From Streptomyces sp. TRM68416 (GTDB taxonomy: Bacteria; Actinomycetota; Actinomycetes; Streptomycetales; Streptomycetaceae), in assembly GCF_014596915.1 (NCBI RefSeq), contig NZ_JACVWU010000001.1:620001-684000 (forward strand): DNA of 64,000 nt, in the 5' to 3' direction. Below the pieces are notes generated by a model, which saw only the letters and a list, made by a program, of their open reading frames with translations, did no database searches and was not told where the DNA came from. The number at the start of each line of letters is the position of its first letter. The first letter of the stretch is position 1. Positions 43,083 through 52,130 of this stretch are shown here, one piece after another. Both the position numbers and the translations under genes were made by a program.

Positions 43083-44204
43083 ATGTTCCACGCTGCCTCG
43101 TCCCCCGCACACCCGCCGCAGAAACAGCAGAACGAACACAAGCAGCGCGACGCCTTCTTCGACAACGCCAAGTTCCTGGCGATCGTGCTGGTGGCCGTGG
43201 GCCACGCCTGGGAGCCCCTCAAGGGCGACAGCCGGATCCTGGAAGGCCTGTACACCGTGGTGTACGCCTTCCACATGCCGGCGTTCATCATCATCTCGGG
43301 CTACTTCTCGCGCAGCTTCGACATGCGCCCGGACCGGCTGCGGCGGCTGATCACCGGCGTCGCCGTGCCGTACATCGTCTTCGAGACGGCGTACTCCCTG
43401 TTCAAGCGCGTCATCGACGACGACCCGGACATGGCGATCAGCCTGCTCGACCCCTGGTACCTCACCTGGTTCCTGATCGCGCTGTTCGTCTGGCGGATGA
43501 CCACCCCCGTCTGGAAGGCGATCCGCCGGCCGCTGCCGGTCGCACTCGGCATCGCGATGCTGGCCTCCGTCACCCCGGAGATCGGCAACGACCTGGATCT
43601 TCAGCGGGTGCTGCAGTTCCTGCCGTTCTTCGTGCTGGGCCTGAACATGAGGGCCGAGCACTTCCAGTGGGTGCGCCGGCGTGCGGTGCGGATCCTGTCC
43701 GTGCCGGTGGCCGCGGTGGCGCTGGCCGTCGGCTGGTGGTCGGTGCCGCGGATGAACACCGGGTGGTTCTACCACCGGGACTCCGCGCAGGAGCTGGGCG
43801 CGCCGTGGTGGACCGGGCCGGTCATGGTGCTCGCGCTGTTCGGCTGCTCGCTCGTGCTGACCGCCTGCTTCTTCGCCTGGGTGCCGCGTCGCTCCCTGTG
43901 GTTCACGGCGCTGGGTGCGGGCACGCTGTACGGCTATCTGCTGCACGGGTTCTTCGTGAAGGCCGCCGACTACCGCGGCTGGTACGACCACGACTGGCTG
44001 TACGGGCCGCTGGGCGAGATCTTCGTGACCGTCCTCGCGGCGGCCGGAGTGACCCTGCTGTGCAGCGCGCCGGTACGGCGGTTCTTCCGCTGCGTCATGG
44101 AGCCCGAGATGAAGTGGGCGTTCAAGCCCGACCCGGCGGAGCTGGCCCGCGGACGGGAGAAGCGCGGCGAGGACGCGCCCGCGCGCGAGAAGGTCAGCGC
44201 GTAG
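43083..44204 (+). CDS. Membrane acyltransferase, family 3
   Basis: 373 residues with about ten membrane segments. The opening RDAFFDNAKFLAIVLVAVGHAW holds the conserved His of acyltransferase-3 (OafA/fucose 4-O-acetylase type) proteins, followed by FHMPAFIIISGYFSRSF. Such enzymes move an acetyl or other acyl group to a surface sugar. ATG at 43083 is chosen since the conserved domain starts about 22 residues later; upstream in-frame starts to 42909 would read through the palindrome. The C-terminus is a charged cytoplasmic tail. Substrate unknown. Confidence 0.85.
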   Translation: MFHAASSPAHPPQKQQNEHKQRDAFFDNAKFLAIVLVAVGHAWEPLKGDSRILEGLYTVVYAFHMPAFIIISGYFSRSFDMRPDRLRRLITGVAVPYIVFETAYSLFKRVIDDDPDMAISLLDPWYLTWFLIALFVWRMTTPVWKAIRRPLPVALGIAMLASVTPEIGNDLDLQRVLQFLPFFVLGLNMRAEHFQWVRRRAVRILSVPVAAVALAVGWWSVPRMNTGWFYHRDSAQELGAPWWTGPVMVLALFGCSLVLTACFFAWVPRRSLWFTALGAGTLYGYLLHGFFVKAADYRGWYDHDWLYGPLGEIFVTVLAAAGVTLLCSAPVRRFFRCVMEPEMKWAFKPDPAELARGREKRGEDAPAREKVSA

Positions 44205-44205
44205 G

Positions 44206-44323
44206 CGCTCCGCTGGATGTGCTGTGTTGCGTCGTTGTTCGGCTGCGGGCTTCTCGTGGCTGGTCGCGCCCCGCGGCGGAGCCGCATGTGCAACACAGCC
44301 CCGCGCCCCTTTGGGGGCGCTGT
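44206..44323. repeat. Dispersed intergenic repeat, copy 2
   Basis: Begins GCGCTCCGCTGGA and contains GTGGCTGGTCGCGCCCC and CCCCGCGCCCCTTTGGGGGC. The same opening and core occur at 56166-56255. It lies between convergent stops. Confidence 0.65.
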
Positions 44324-44341
44324 TCGCCGGGGCCGTTTGGC

Positions 44342-44806
44342 TCAGGAGGGCTCCAGGCCGAGAAGCGCGCGCATGCGTGCGTACTTCTCGGTCAGGCGGG
44401 TGCGGGTGGGCTCGTCGAGGGTCGCGAGGCGGGCCGGGTCGCCGTTGTGCGCCAGGTCCGCCTCCTTGACCAGCAGGGCGCCGGGGGTCGCGAGAATGCG
44501 CTGGGCGTACGTCTCCGGCGGCTCGCCCTTGCGCTTGGTGACCGCCAGGACCATGGCCTTCGTACGGGCGCTCAGCGCGGCCTCGTGCAGCCAGTGCTCG
44601 GAGAGGGCGTCGTCCTCGACGGCGTCGTGCAGCCAGGCCGCCGCGATCTGGTCGGCGTCTCCGCCGCGGGCGCGGACGCCGTCCGCCACGGCCTTCAGGT
44701 GCTCGGCGTAGGGGCGGCCCGCCTTGTCGGTCTGGCCCTCGTGGGCGGCGCGGGCGACAGCCTCGACCTCGGCGAGAGTGAGCGGGAGCGGTGCGGGCGT
44801 CGTCAT
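44342..44806 (-). CDS. Small HD-domain hydrolase, ppGpp hydrolase (MESH1/SAH) type
   Basis: 154 residues, a single HD domain. Motifs in order: EAVARAAHEGQTDKAGRPYAEH (His of motif 1), AAAWLHDAVEDD (HDxxED) and VKEADLAHN (the late Asp/Asn). These are the metal and substrate residues of the stand-alone alarmone hydrolases and the RelA/SpoT hydrolase domain, though this protein is shorter. No synthetase domain is present. The ATG overlaps the stop of the SpoIIE phosphatase gene by 4 nt, so they are translationally coupled. ppGpp as substrate is inference. Confidence 0.75.
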   Translation of the reverse strand: MTTPAPLPLTLAEVEAVARAAHEGQTDKAGRPYAEHLKAVADGVRARGGDADQIAAAWLHDAVEDDALSEHWLHEAALSARTKAMVLAVTKRKGEPPETYAQRILATPGALLVKEADLAHNGDPARLATLDEPTRTRLTEKYARMRALLGLEPS

Positions 44807-45993
44807 CCGTGGGCTCCCGTCTGCGCCATGACCGTAGGGCCCTCGCGGCAGATCAGCAGGAGTGCGCGGTCGTCGTTGACGTCCTTCGCGACCGCCTCGA
44901 TCAGATGCCAGGCCGCTCCGTGGAAGCCGCCGGCGACATAGCGGTCGGCCTCGCCGGTGAGGCGGTCGATGCCCTCGACGATGTCGCGGTCGGACGTCTC
45001 CACGAGCCCGTCCGTGAACAGCATCAGCACGTCGCCGGGGCGCAGCGAGCCCTTCACGGGGTCGAACTGGGCGCCGTCGTACACACCGAGCAGCGGGCCC
45101 TCGGCCGCCTTCTCCTCCCAGCGGCCGCTGCCCGCGCTGAGCTGGAGGCCCGGCGGGTGGCCGGCGGAGTACAGCTCGTAGTCGCCGGAGTCCAGGTCCA
45201 GGACCAGGTGGATGGAGGTGGCGAAGCCCTCGTCCCAGTCCTGGCGGAGGAGGTAGCCGTTGGCGGCGGGCAGGAAGGCATGCGGGGGCAGGCTGCCCAG
45301 CAGGCCGCCGAAGGCGCCCGAGAGCAGCAGCGCCCGCGAGCCCGCGTCCATGCCCTTGCCGGAGACGTCCGTCAGGACGACCTCCAGGGTGCGCCCGCCG
45401 TTGGTGCGTGCCGCGACCACGAAGTCACCGGAGAACGACTGGCCACCGGCCGGCCGCAGCGCCATCTCGCGGTGCCAGCCGCTCGGCAGTTGCGGCAGCT
45501 TGCTCTGCACCCGGATGCGCTCGCGCAGGTCGAAGAGCATGGTGCCGCCGCGCCGCCAGGGCACGCCCACCCGGCTGCGGAACTGCGCGATCAGCAGGCC
45601 GACGAAACCGCAGGCGGCGACCACGAGCACCACGCCCGGGGTGACCCGGGCGGAGCCTTCGGTGTACGGCCCGAGCTGCACCGACTCCACGATGAGCGCG
45701 GTGGCGGCGGCCGCGTACAGGCCGAGCAGGCTGGCCGGGCGCAGCAGCAGGCCGCCGGCGACGATCGGGAGGACGAGCGCGGCCGGCGCGCACCACACCG
45801 CGTTGGCCAGCGTGGCGGCCGTGATCAGCGGGACCGTGAGGAGCAGGCCGGCCAGTGCGATCCAGTCCGAGCCGTCCCCGCGGAAGTAGTCGACGGCGCT
45901 TCTGCGCAGGCCGACGCGGACCCGGTGCCACTGCATCTTCAACCGGGCCGTGAACGTCTCGGCGGCCGTGCGCCGCTCTCGTCCTGCTGCCAT
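44803..45993 (-). CDS. Membrane-bound SpoIIE/PP2C-type serine phosphatase
   Basis: 396 residues. Five or so membrane segments occupy about residues 45-145 (WIALAGLLLTVPLITAATLA and others). The phosphatase domain follows with SGDFVVAARTNGGR, VLTDVSGKGMDAG and LFTDGLVE near the C-terminus, which hold the metal-binding aspartates. Such phosphatases act on anti-sigma-factor antagonists. No sensor domain besides the membrane part is seen. ATG start; the last codons overlap the HD hydrolase gene. Confidence 0.88.
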   Translation of the reverse strand: MAAGRERRTAAETFTARLKMQWHRVRVGLRRSAVDYFRGDGSDWIALAGLLLTVPLITAATLANAVWCAPAALVLPIVAGGLLLRPASLLGLYAAAATALIVESVQLGPYTEGSARVTPGVVLVVAACGFVGLLIAQFRSRVGVPWRRGGTMLFDLRERIRVQSKLPQLPSGWHREMALRPAGGQSFSGDFVVAARTNGGRTLEVVLTDVSGKGMDAGSRALLLSGAFGGLLGSLPPHAFLPAANGYLLRQDWDEGFATSIHLVLDLDSGDYELYSAGHPPGLQLSAGSGRWEEKAAEGPLLGVYDGAQFDPVKGSLRPGDVLMLFTDGLVETSDRDIVEGIDRLTGEADRYVAGGFHGAAWHLIEAVAKDVNDDRALLLICREGPTVMAQTGAHG

Positions 45994-46155
45994 TAGTTCG
46001 GGACCCTATCCATCGGACCAGCCGCTTGGCACGGGAGGTCCCACTTGTCCCCCGTCCGAGGCTCGACTTCACAGTGAACTTCACGAACAGCGGCCCCGCC
46101 GCAACCTGGTGGAAATTCCCTGGCTCGCCCCGCACAGCCCTGATAGGCATGGCCC

Positions 46156-47412
46156 ATGGGCACAGACTTCACGACCGGTTCCACGACCGAGCTGCGTACG
46201 CTGCGGCCGGACGACTGGGACGAGTGGTACGACACCCTGCTGCGCGCCTTCGGCGGGGTGCCGGAGCCCGTCGAGGAGCGCGAACTGGTGAGGGCGCTCA
46301 CCGAGTTGGACCGGTCCTTCGGTGCCTGGGACGGCGGCGGTTGGGTGGGGACGGCGGGGGCGTTCAGCTTCGGACTGACCGTGCCCGGGGGCGCCTCGGT
46401 GCCCGCGGCCGGTGTGACCATGGTCAGCGTCGCCGCCACGCACCGGCGGCGCGGGGTGCTGACGTCGATGATGCGGCGGCAGTTGGACGACGTGCGGTCC
46501 TTGGGCGAGCCGCTGGCCGTGCTGACGGCGTCCGAGCCCGCGATCTACGGCCGTTTCGGGTACGGCGCGGGGACCTTCCAGGTCGGCGCCGAGATCGACA
46601 CGAACCGGGTGCGGCTGTCGGTGCCGCCCGGCACCGATGACGTACGGCTGCGGTACGCGGCGCCCGCGGACGTGCTGGACGCGTGCGAGGCGGTGCGGCT
46701 GGCGCTCGTGCCCCTGCGGCCGGGGATGCTGTCCTACCGGCGGCCCGGTTGGGAGGCGCTGGGGGTGCTCGATCCGGAGAGCGGGCGGGACGGGGCCTCG
46801 CCGCTGCAGTGCGTCGTCGCCGAACGGGACGGCGGGACCGTCGGGTACGCGCGCTTCCGGGTCAAGCCGGGCTGGGAGGTCGCCGGGCACAACGGCACGG
46901 TGGTCCTGGAGAACGTGGCCGCGCTGGATCCGGCGGCGGAGGCGGCGCTGTGGCGGTTCCTGTGCGACATCGACCTCACGACGACGCTGCAGGTGCGGGG
47001 GCGGCCGGTCGACGAGGCCTGGCAGTACCAGGTGTCGGACCTGCGGCGCTGCCAACCGCGGCTGCGGGACGGGCTGTACGTGCGGCTCGTCGACGTGGGG
47101 GAGGCGCTCCAGGCGCGGACGTACCAGGCGCCGGTGGACGTGGTGTTGGAGGTCGAGGACGCCTTCTGCCCCTGGAACGAGGGGCGTTGGCGGCTGACCG
47201 GCGACGCGAAGGGCGCGTCCTGCGAGCGGACGGCGGAACCGGCGGATCTGGCCCTGTCCGTACGGGAGTTGGGAGAGGCGTACCTCGGCGGGGTGTCGCT
47301 GGCGGCGCTGGGCGCGGCCGGGCGGGTGCGGGAGCTGCGGGAGGGTGCGCTGACGGAGGCGGCGGTGGGATTCGCGTCCACTGTGGCGCCTTGGCTGCCG
47401 CACGGCTTCTAG
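46156..47412 (+). CDS. Eis-like GNAT acetyltransferase
   Basis: 418 residues, the usual length of the Eis family. The first GNAT domain has MVSVAATHRRRGVLTSMMRR near residue 96, the acetyl-CoA site (RRRGVL). A second degenerate GNAT domain and a sterol-carrier-like C-terminal domain (AYLGGVSLAALGAAGRV) follow, and the protein ends with an aromatic residue (HGF) whose carboxylate is catalytic in Eis enzymes. These acetylate amines such as aminoglycosides or lysines. Divergent from the phosphatase gene. Physiological substrate not known. Confidence 0.88.
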   Translation: MGTDFTTGSTTELRTLRPDDWDEWYDTLLRAFGGVPEPVEERELVRALTELDRSFGAWDGGGWVGTAGAFSFGLTVPGGASVPAAGVTMVSVAATHRRRGVLTSMMRRQLDDVRSLGEPLAVLTASEPAIYGRFGYGAGTFQVGAEIDTNRVRLSVPPGTDDVRLRYAAPADVLDACEAVRLALVPLRPGMLSYRRPGWEALGVLDPESGRDGASPLQCVVAERDGGTVGYARFRVKPGWEVAGHNGTVVLENVAALDPAAEAALWRFLCDIDLTTTLQVRGRPVDEAWQYQVSDLRRCQPRLRDGLYVRLVDVGEALQARTYQAPVDVVLEVEDAFCPWNEGRWRLTGDAKGASCERTAEPADLALSVRELGEAYLGGVSLAALGAAGRVRELREGALTEAAVGFASTVAPWLPHGF

Positions 47413-47426
47413 GGGGCGTGCGGGTG

Positions 47427-47498
47427 CTAGAAGCCGTACCGCTTCTGGGAGCGGTGCCGGCCCTGGAAGCCGTGCCGACCCTGGAAGCCGTGCCGGGT
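47427..47498. repeat. Four 18-bp tandem units after the Eis-like gene
   Basis: Units follow the pattern CTGGAAGCCGTGCCGxxx: the last two are nearly identical, the first two diverged. The array runs from 15 nt after the acetyltransferase stop to the stop of the convergent glycosylase gene. Confidence 0.85.
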
Positions 47499-48307
47499 CA
47501 GGGCTTCTGGCACTGCGGGCACCAGAAGAGGTTGCGGGCGGCGAGATCGGCGGTGCGGATCTCGCCGCCACAGATGTGACAGGGCTGGTCGGCCCTGCGG
47601 TAGACGTACACCTCGCCGCCGTGGTCGTCGACGCGTGGCGGGCGGCCCATGGCCTCCGGGGTGTGCTCGGGGCGGACCGTGTCGATGCGGTTGTTGCGGA
47701 CGCCCTCGCGCATGAGGGCGACGAGGTCGGCCCAGATCGCGTCCCACTGGGCCGGGGTGATGTCCCTGCCGGCCCGGTAGGGGTCGATGCGGTGCCGGAA
47801 GAGGACCTCGGCGCGGTAGACGTTGCCGACGCCGGCGATGACCTTCTGGTCCATCAGGAGGGCCGCGATGGTGGTGCGGCTGCGGGAGATCCTCCGGTAC
47901 GCGGCCTTCGGGTCGGAGGTCTCGCGGAGCGGGTCGGGACCGAGCCGGTCGTGTATCGCCTGCTTCTCGGCGTCCGTGATCAGTGCGCAGGTGGTGGGGC
48001 CGCGGAGATCGACGTAGGACGTGCTGTTCGCGAGGCGGAGCCGGACGGTGTCCGTGGGCGGGGGCGCGGGGGCGGCGCCGAAGCCGACCTTGCCGAAGAG
48101 GCCCAGGTGGATGTGGACCCAGTCGGTGTCGCGGAAGCCGAGGAAGAGGTGCTTGCCGTGGGCGTCGGTACGGGTGAGTTCGGCGCCGTCGAGGAGGGCG
48201 GCGGCGTCGGAGAACTTGCCCTGGGGGCTGGTGACGCGGGTGGGGGTGCCGAGGAACGCGGCGGCGTAGTCCTGGGCCAGCCGGTGGATCGTGTGCCCCT
48301 CCGGCAC
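47498..48307 (-). CDS. Fpg/Nei-type DNA glycosylase
   Basis: 269 residues. After Met removal the protein starts PEGHTIHRLA, placing the catalytic Pro and Glu as in endonuclease VIII (Nei2-like). The helix-two-turn-helix AGVGNVYRAEVLFR and a C-terminal zinc finger (CHICGGEI and CPQC) bind DNA. It removes oxidised bases and nicks the strand. GTG start without a strong ribosome binding site. It shares direction with rpiB, with a hairpin between the two. Confidence 0.93.
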   Translation of the reverse strand: MPEGHTIHRLAQDYAAAFLGTPTRVTSPQGKFSDAAALLDGAELTRTDAHGKHLFLGFRDTDWVHIHLGLFGKVGFGAAPAPPPTDTVRLRLANSTSYVDLRGPTTCALITDAEKQAIHDRLGPDPLRETSDPKAAYRRISRSRTTIAALLMDQKVIAGVGNVYRAEVLFRHRIDPYRAGRDITPAQWDAIWADLVALMREGVRNNRIDTVRPEHTPEAMGRPPRVDDHGGEVYVYRRADQPCHICGGEIRTADLAARNLFWCPQCQKP

Positions 48308-48382
48308 GGTGGCTCGCTTTCGTCGTCGTCAGTGAGTGGGGGCGTGGGGAACGCCACCGGGGGCTGCCGCCCCTTCGGCCCC

Positions 48383-48407
48383 GTCCAGGGGGCGTCGCCC
48401 CCTGGAC
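48383..48407 (-). terminator. Hairpin after rpiB
   Basis: GTCCAGGGGGC/GCCCCCTGGAC, 11 bp with loop GTC, 28 nt after the rpiB stop. Confidence 0.7.
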
Positions 48408-48434
48408 CCCCGACGGGCCGGACAGGGTCAGCGG

Positions 48435-48926
48435 CTACTGGTCCTGCTGGGGGTGGTGGGCCGGGATCGGGGGGAGGTCGCCCGTCGTCTCGTACGCGGA
48501 CAGCATGTCGATACGGCGGATGTGGCGCTCGTCGCCCGAGAACGGGGTGTTCAGGAAGGTCTCGACGAACTTCGTCGCCTCCTCCTGGGTATGCATGCGG
48601 GCGCCGACGGCGACGACGTTGGCGTTGTTGTGCTGGCGGCCGAGGGACGCGGTCTCCTCGCTCCAGGCCAGCGCGGCCCGTACGCCCTTGACCTTGTTCG
48701 CGGCGATCTGCTCGCCGTTGCCGGAGCCGCCGATCACGATGCCGAGGGCGTCGGGGTCCGCCGCGGTGCGCTCTGCGGCACGCAGGCAGAAGGGCGGGTA
48801 GTCGTCCTGGGCGTCGTAGATGTGGGGGCCGCAGTCGACGGCCTCGTGGCCTGCCGCCTTGAGCCACTCGACGAGGTGGTTCTTGAGTTCGAAGCCCGCA
48901 TGGTCGGAGCCGAGATACACGCGCAT
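48435..48926 (-). CDS. rpiB: Ribose-5-phosphate isomerase B
   Basis: 163 residues. VYLGSDHAGFELK at the start, the IVIGGSGNGEQIAANK phosphate/anion loop and RQHNNANVVAVGAR are RpiB signatures. It interconverts ribose and ribulose 5-phosphate in the pentose phosphate pathway. Residues about 135-163, after HIRRIDMLS, are a polar tail. ATG without a clear ribosome binding site. Confidence 0.95.
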   Translation of the reverse strand: MRVYLGSDHAGFELKNHLVEWLKAAGHEAVDCGPHIYDAQDDYPPFCLRAAERTAADPDALGIVIGGSGNGEQIAANKVKGVRAALAWSEETASLGRQHNNANVVAVGARMHTQEEATKFVETFLNTPFSGDERHIRRIDMLSAYETTGDLPPIPAHHPQQDQ

Positions 48927-48977
48927 GGGATGAGTGTGACATGCGGGTTGCCGGTCGGCAGTGGCGGGTGCCGACCT

Positions 48978-49007
48978 GGTGAAAGGGTCCCGGGGGCCCC
49001 TTTCACC
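48978..49007 (-). terminator. Terminator of the kinase gene
   Basis: GGTGAAAGGG pairs with CCCTTTCACC around a 10-nt loop, 30 nt after the kinase stop. Confidence 0.75.
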
Positions 49008-49036
49008 ACCCTCTCACCAGGTGCGCTGGGCCGTGT

Positions 49037-51913
49037 TCAGAGGACGACGAAGCTGTCCTTGACCTTCTCGTACGTTTTCAGGGCCTGGCCCTCCATCTCC
49101 GGCTGGTACCACGTGTTGACCTGGAACGACTTGCCGTTCTGGTTGAAGCCGAGCAGCCTCGCGTGCCAGTGGACGCCCTTGAGGGTGAAGGTGTACTCCC
49201 AGACGACGGCCGGGTGGCCGCGGAACGTCGTCTCCTCCAGGCGGATCTTCCGGTAGCCCTGGCCCTGGCGGGCGTTCTGCTCGGAGGTCTCCCAGGTCTC
49301 CATCAGGTCGCCGCGGGCGATCGACGACTTCGCCACGAGTTCCTGTCGGCCGTCGGGGGACGTGTAGTGCACCTCCGCCCCCGTCTTCACGTCCCGCCGC
49401 CAGCCGTCGGGCGTCGCCCACGCGAACCCGCCCGCCTCCCGGTGGGTGCCGGGCGGCAGGCTCTGCGGCCTTGAGGTTCCCTCGACGGTGGGCGAGGCGC
49501 TGTACGAGGCGCTGTACGAGGGTGACGGCGACGTTCCCCCCGCCCGGTTACCGCCGGGCGAACCGGCGTTCGCGACGAGTACGACGGCCAGGACACCGCC
49601 GGCGACCACCGCCCCCACCACGGCCGCCAGCCGGGCACGCCGGCCGCCGCTACGGGGGTGCCGCGCCGGAATCGCCGGCCCGGGCCGCTCACCGGGCGGC
49701 ATCGCGCCGGCCTGCGCGTCGGCACCGACACCGGGCCCGGCCTCCGGCCGCCGCACGGTCTCCGTCCGCGCCCGGACGAGCGACACGCCCACGGCACGAG
49801 GAGAGCCCTGCACGATCCCTCGTACCGGCGTCTCGGACCGCACCTCCGACCAGGTCCGTGAGGCGAGCTCGGTGGACGCGTTGGACGTGCGGTGCTGAGC
49901 GTCCTGGGTGGGGGTCGTGGCGGCGGCGGGTGCGGGGAGAGCGGGCGGCCCGCCCTGCACGGGAACGTCGGGAGCGGTCGCAGCGGGCGCACCGGAGCGG
50001 CTGCCCTCGGCGGGAACGTCGGCGCAGTCCGACGCGGACGAGCCGACGCGAGCCGTCTCGACCGCCCTCTCCGGGGAGGCCGGGGGGCCTGCCGCCGCGG
50101 CAGGGACATCGCCCCCGACACCCTGGACGGCCGCGGAACCCGCGCCCACACCAGGCGCGTCACCACGGGAGTCCTCGGCCGCCGCTCCCGGGGAAGCCTC
50201 GGGGCCCGCAGACGTACCGGCCCCGGCGTTCTCGATCCGCACCTCCCCGGAAGCCCTGGGATCCTCCAGCGCACCGGACGCCCCGGCCCCGGCACCCTCG
50301 ACGGGCACGACCGCGGAAGCCGCAGGATCGGCGGCCCCCACGCGCGTACCGCCCCGGAGGTCCTCGACAGCCCCAGGGACCGGGCCCACACCAGGCGTGC
50401 GGACACGGGCCTCCTCGACCGGCGCCTCCGCGGAAGCCGCAGGCTCCGCAGCCGGACCGGACGTACCTGCGCCGACGCCTTCGACCGGCGTCTCCAGGGA
50501 GGTGGGGCGGCGGAGGTTGTGGGTGGGGTGTTGGGGGGCCGGGGGCGATGGGGGTGCGGGCCTTCTGGGGTCGGTGGTCGGGGGTGGGGGCGGGGGCGTG
50601 GTGGTGTCGTTCGCGGTGGTCGGAGCCGTTGCGGCTTCCGGTTCCTGCGTCGGCTGCGGCGCCTCGGGGTGGTCCGCCGGTTCTGGCGGCTCGGAGGTCT
50701 CGGCGGCCCCGGGCCGGGCTGCCGCTTCCGCGGCCGCTTCCGGGCCGGGGGGTGGGGTTCCGGCAGGTGTGCCGAGCCCGTCCGGCACCTCGACCGCGCC
50801 ATCCCGCCGGGCCGCTTCGGGCTCTTCTCCTCCCTCCGGGCCTTGCTGCCGAACCTGTTTGGGGTCCTCTCCTCCCTCCGGGCCTTGCTGCCGGGCCCGT
50901 TCGGGGACCTTTTCCCCCTCCGCACCATCCCGCCAGGCCCGTTCGGGGGCCTGTGCTTGCTCCGGGCCGGGCTGGGCGGGGTGGTCGACGTGGGTGTTGG
51001 GCCGTTGGCTCGGTGGGGCCTGCTCGCGGCCCAGTGTCTGGGGCAGTTGTGGGTTGGCAGGCGGCGGGGGAAGGGCCGGTCCGCCGCCCACCGGCATCGT
51101 CACGGTCGGGGTGGGGGGTGGGAACGCGACGGGGTGGAGGGCGGTTTCGAGGTCGTTCAGGCCGGGGCGGACCGCCGGGTCCTTTTCCAGGAGGGCGGAG
51201 AGGATGTCCCGCAGGGGGCCCGCCGTGGCCGGGAGGGCGGGCTCCTCGTAGAGGACCGCGTGCAGCGTGGCCAGCGTGGTGTCGCGGGAGAAGGGGGAAC
51301 GGCCGTCCAGGGCCGCGCAGAGCGTGGCGCCCAGTGACCACACGTCCGACGGAGGCCCCTGGGGTCGGCCGGAGATCCGCTCCGGGGCCATGTAGTCCGG
51401 CGAGCCCACCAGCATGCCCACCATCGTCAGCGCCTTGGCGTCCTGGATCGCGGCGATGCCGAAGTCGGTGAGGACGATCCGCCGTGCGCCGGACTCCACG
51501 AGGACGTTGCCCGGCTTGATGTCCCGGTGCAGCACGCCCCTTTCGTGCACCTGGCGCAGCGCGGCCACCAGCCCCAGGCCGAGGAGGGCCGCCTCGCGCG
51601 GTCCCAGGGGGCCGTCCTCCGCCACGATCCGCTCCAGCGAGCGGCCGGCCACCAACTCCATGACGATCCACAGGCGTTCACCCTCGTCCACCACGTCGTA
51701 GACCCGTACGACGTTGGGGTGGTCGATGCGCGCCGTGGCCCGCGCCTCGCGCAGGGTGCGTTCGCGGCGGGTGCGGGTGTCCTCGGCGTCGAGACCGTCT
51801 ATGCGCATCTCCTTCACCGCGACCGGCCGGTCGAGCATTTCGTCGGCGGCTCGCCACACCCGCCCCATTCCCCCCTGACCGATACTTTCGACCAATCGAT
51901 AGCGCCCCGTCAC
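49037..51913 (-). CDS. Transmembrane Ser/Thr protein kinase with long disordered linker
   Basis: 958 residues. The PknB-like kinase domain covers about residues 1-270: GQGGMGRVW, VAVKEM, VLHRDIKPGNVL near 128, DFGIA and APERISG. Residues about 280-760 are Pro/Ala/Glu rich and partly repetitive (QQGPEGGE-type units). One membrane segment lies near 768-785 (VVGAVVAGGVLAVVLVANA). The outer 150-residue domain (GGFAWATPDGWRRD to VKDSFVVL) is not a PASTA domain. GTG at 51913 is preferred for AGGG 7 nt upstream and because the domain starts at once. It is divergent from the LPKTG protein gene. Confidence 0.9.
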   Translation of the reverse strand: MTGRYRLVESIGQGGMGRVWRAADEMLDRPVAVKEMRIDGLDAEDTRTRRERTLREARATARIDHPNVVRVYDVVDEGERLWIVMELVAGRSLERIVAEDGPLGPREAALLGLGLVAALRQVHERGVLHRDIKPGNVLVESGARRIVLTDFGIAAIQDAKALTMVGMLVGSPDYMAPERISGRPQGPPSDVWSLGATLCAALDGRSPFSRDTTLATLHAVLYEEPALPATAGPLRDILSALLEKDPAVRPGLNDLETALHPVAFPPPTPTVTMPVGGGPALPPPPANPQLPQTLGREQAPPSQRPNTHVDHPAQPGPEQAQAPERAWRDGAEGEKVPERARQQGPEGGEDPKQVRQQGPEGGEEPEAARRDGAVEVPDGLGTPAGTPPPGPEAAAEAAARPGAAETSEPPEPADHPEAPQPTQEPEAATAPTTANDTTTPPPPPPTTDPRRPAPPSPPAPQHPTHNLRRPTSLETPVEGVGAGTSGPAAEPAASAEAPVEEARVRTPGVGPVPGAVEDLRGGTRVGAADPAASAVVPVEGAGAGASGALEDPRASGEVRIENAGAGTSAGPEASPGAAAEDSRGDAPGVGAGSAAVQGVGGDVPAAAAGPPASPERAVETARVGSSASDCADVPAEGSRSGAPAATAPDVPVQGGPPALPAPAAATTPTQDAQHRTSNASTELASRTWSEVRSETPVRGIVQGSPRAVGVSLVRARTETVRRPEAGPGVGADAQAGAMPPGERPGPAIPARHPRSGGRRARLAAVVGAVVAGGVLAVVLVANAGSPGGNRAGGTSPSPSYSASYSASPTVEGTSRPQSLPPGTHREAGGFAWATPDGWRRDVKTGAEVHYTSPDGRQELVAKSSIARGDLMETWETSEQNARQGQGYRKIRLEETTFRGHPAVVWEYTFTLKGVHWHARLLGFNQNGKSFQVNTWYQPEMEGQALKTYEKVKDSFVVL

Positions 51914-52130
51914 CAGTAGCCCTGGGACTCCGCCGCTCCTCGTATTCCCCGGCAATCCGCTGCACCCCCTCAAAGTCCCCGAAGGATCCGCGAAGATCCT
52001 GAACGGCCCGTCAAAGACTGCCCATTTGAAACATGATGGTCACACTTCATGCCGTACCAGCATAGTGCGGAGAAATCTTGTGGTACCTCTTCAAGTACTG
52101 CGAATTCAGGCGCAGCCAAGGGGGACGAAC

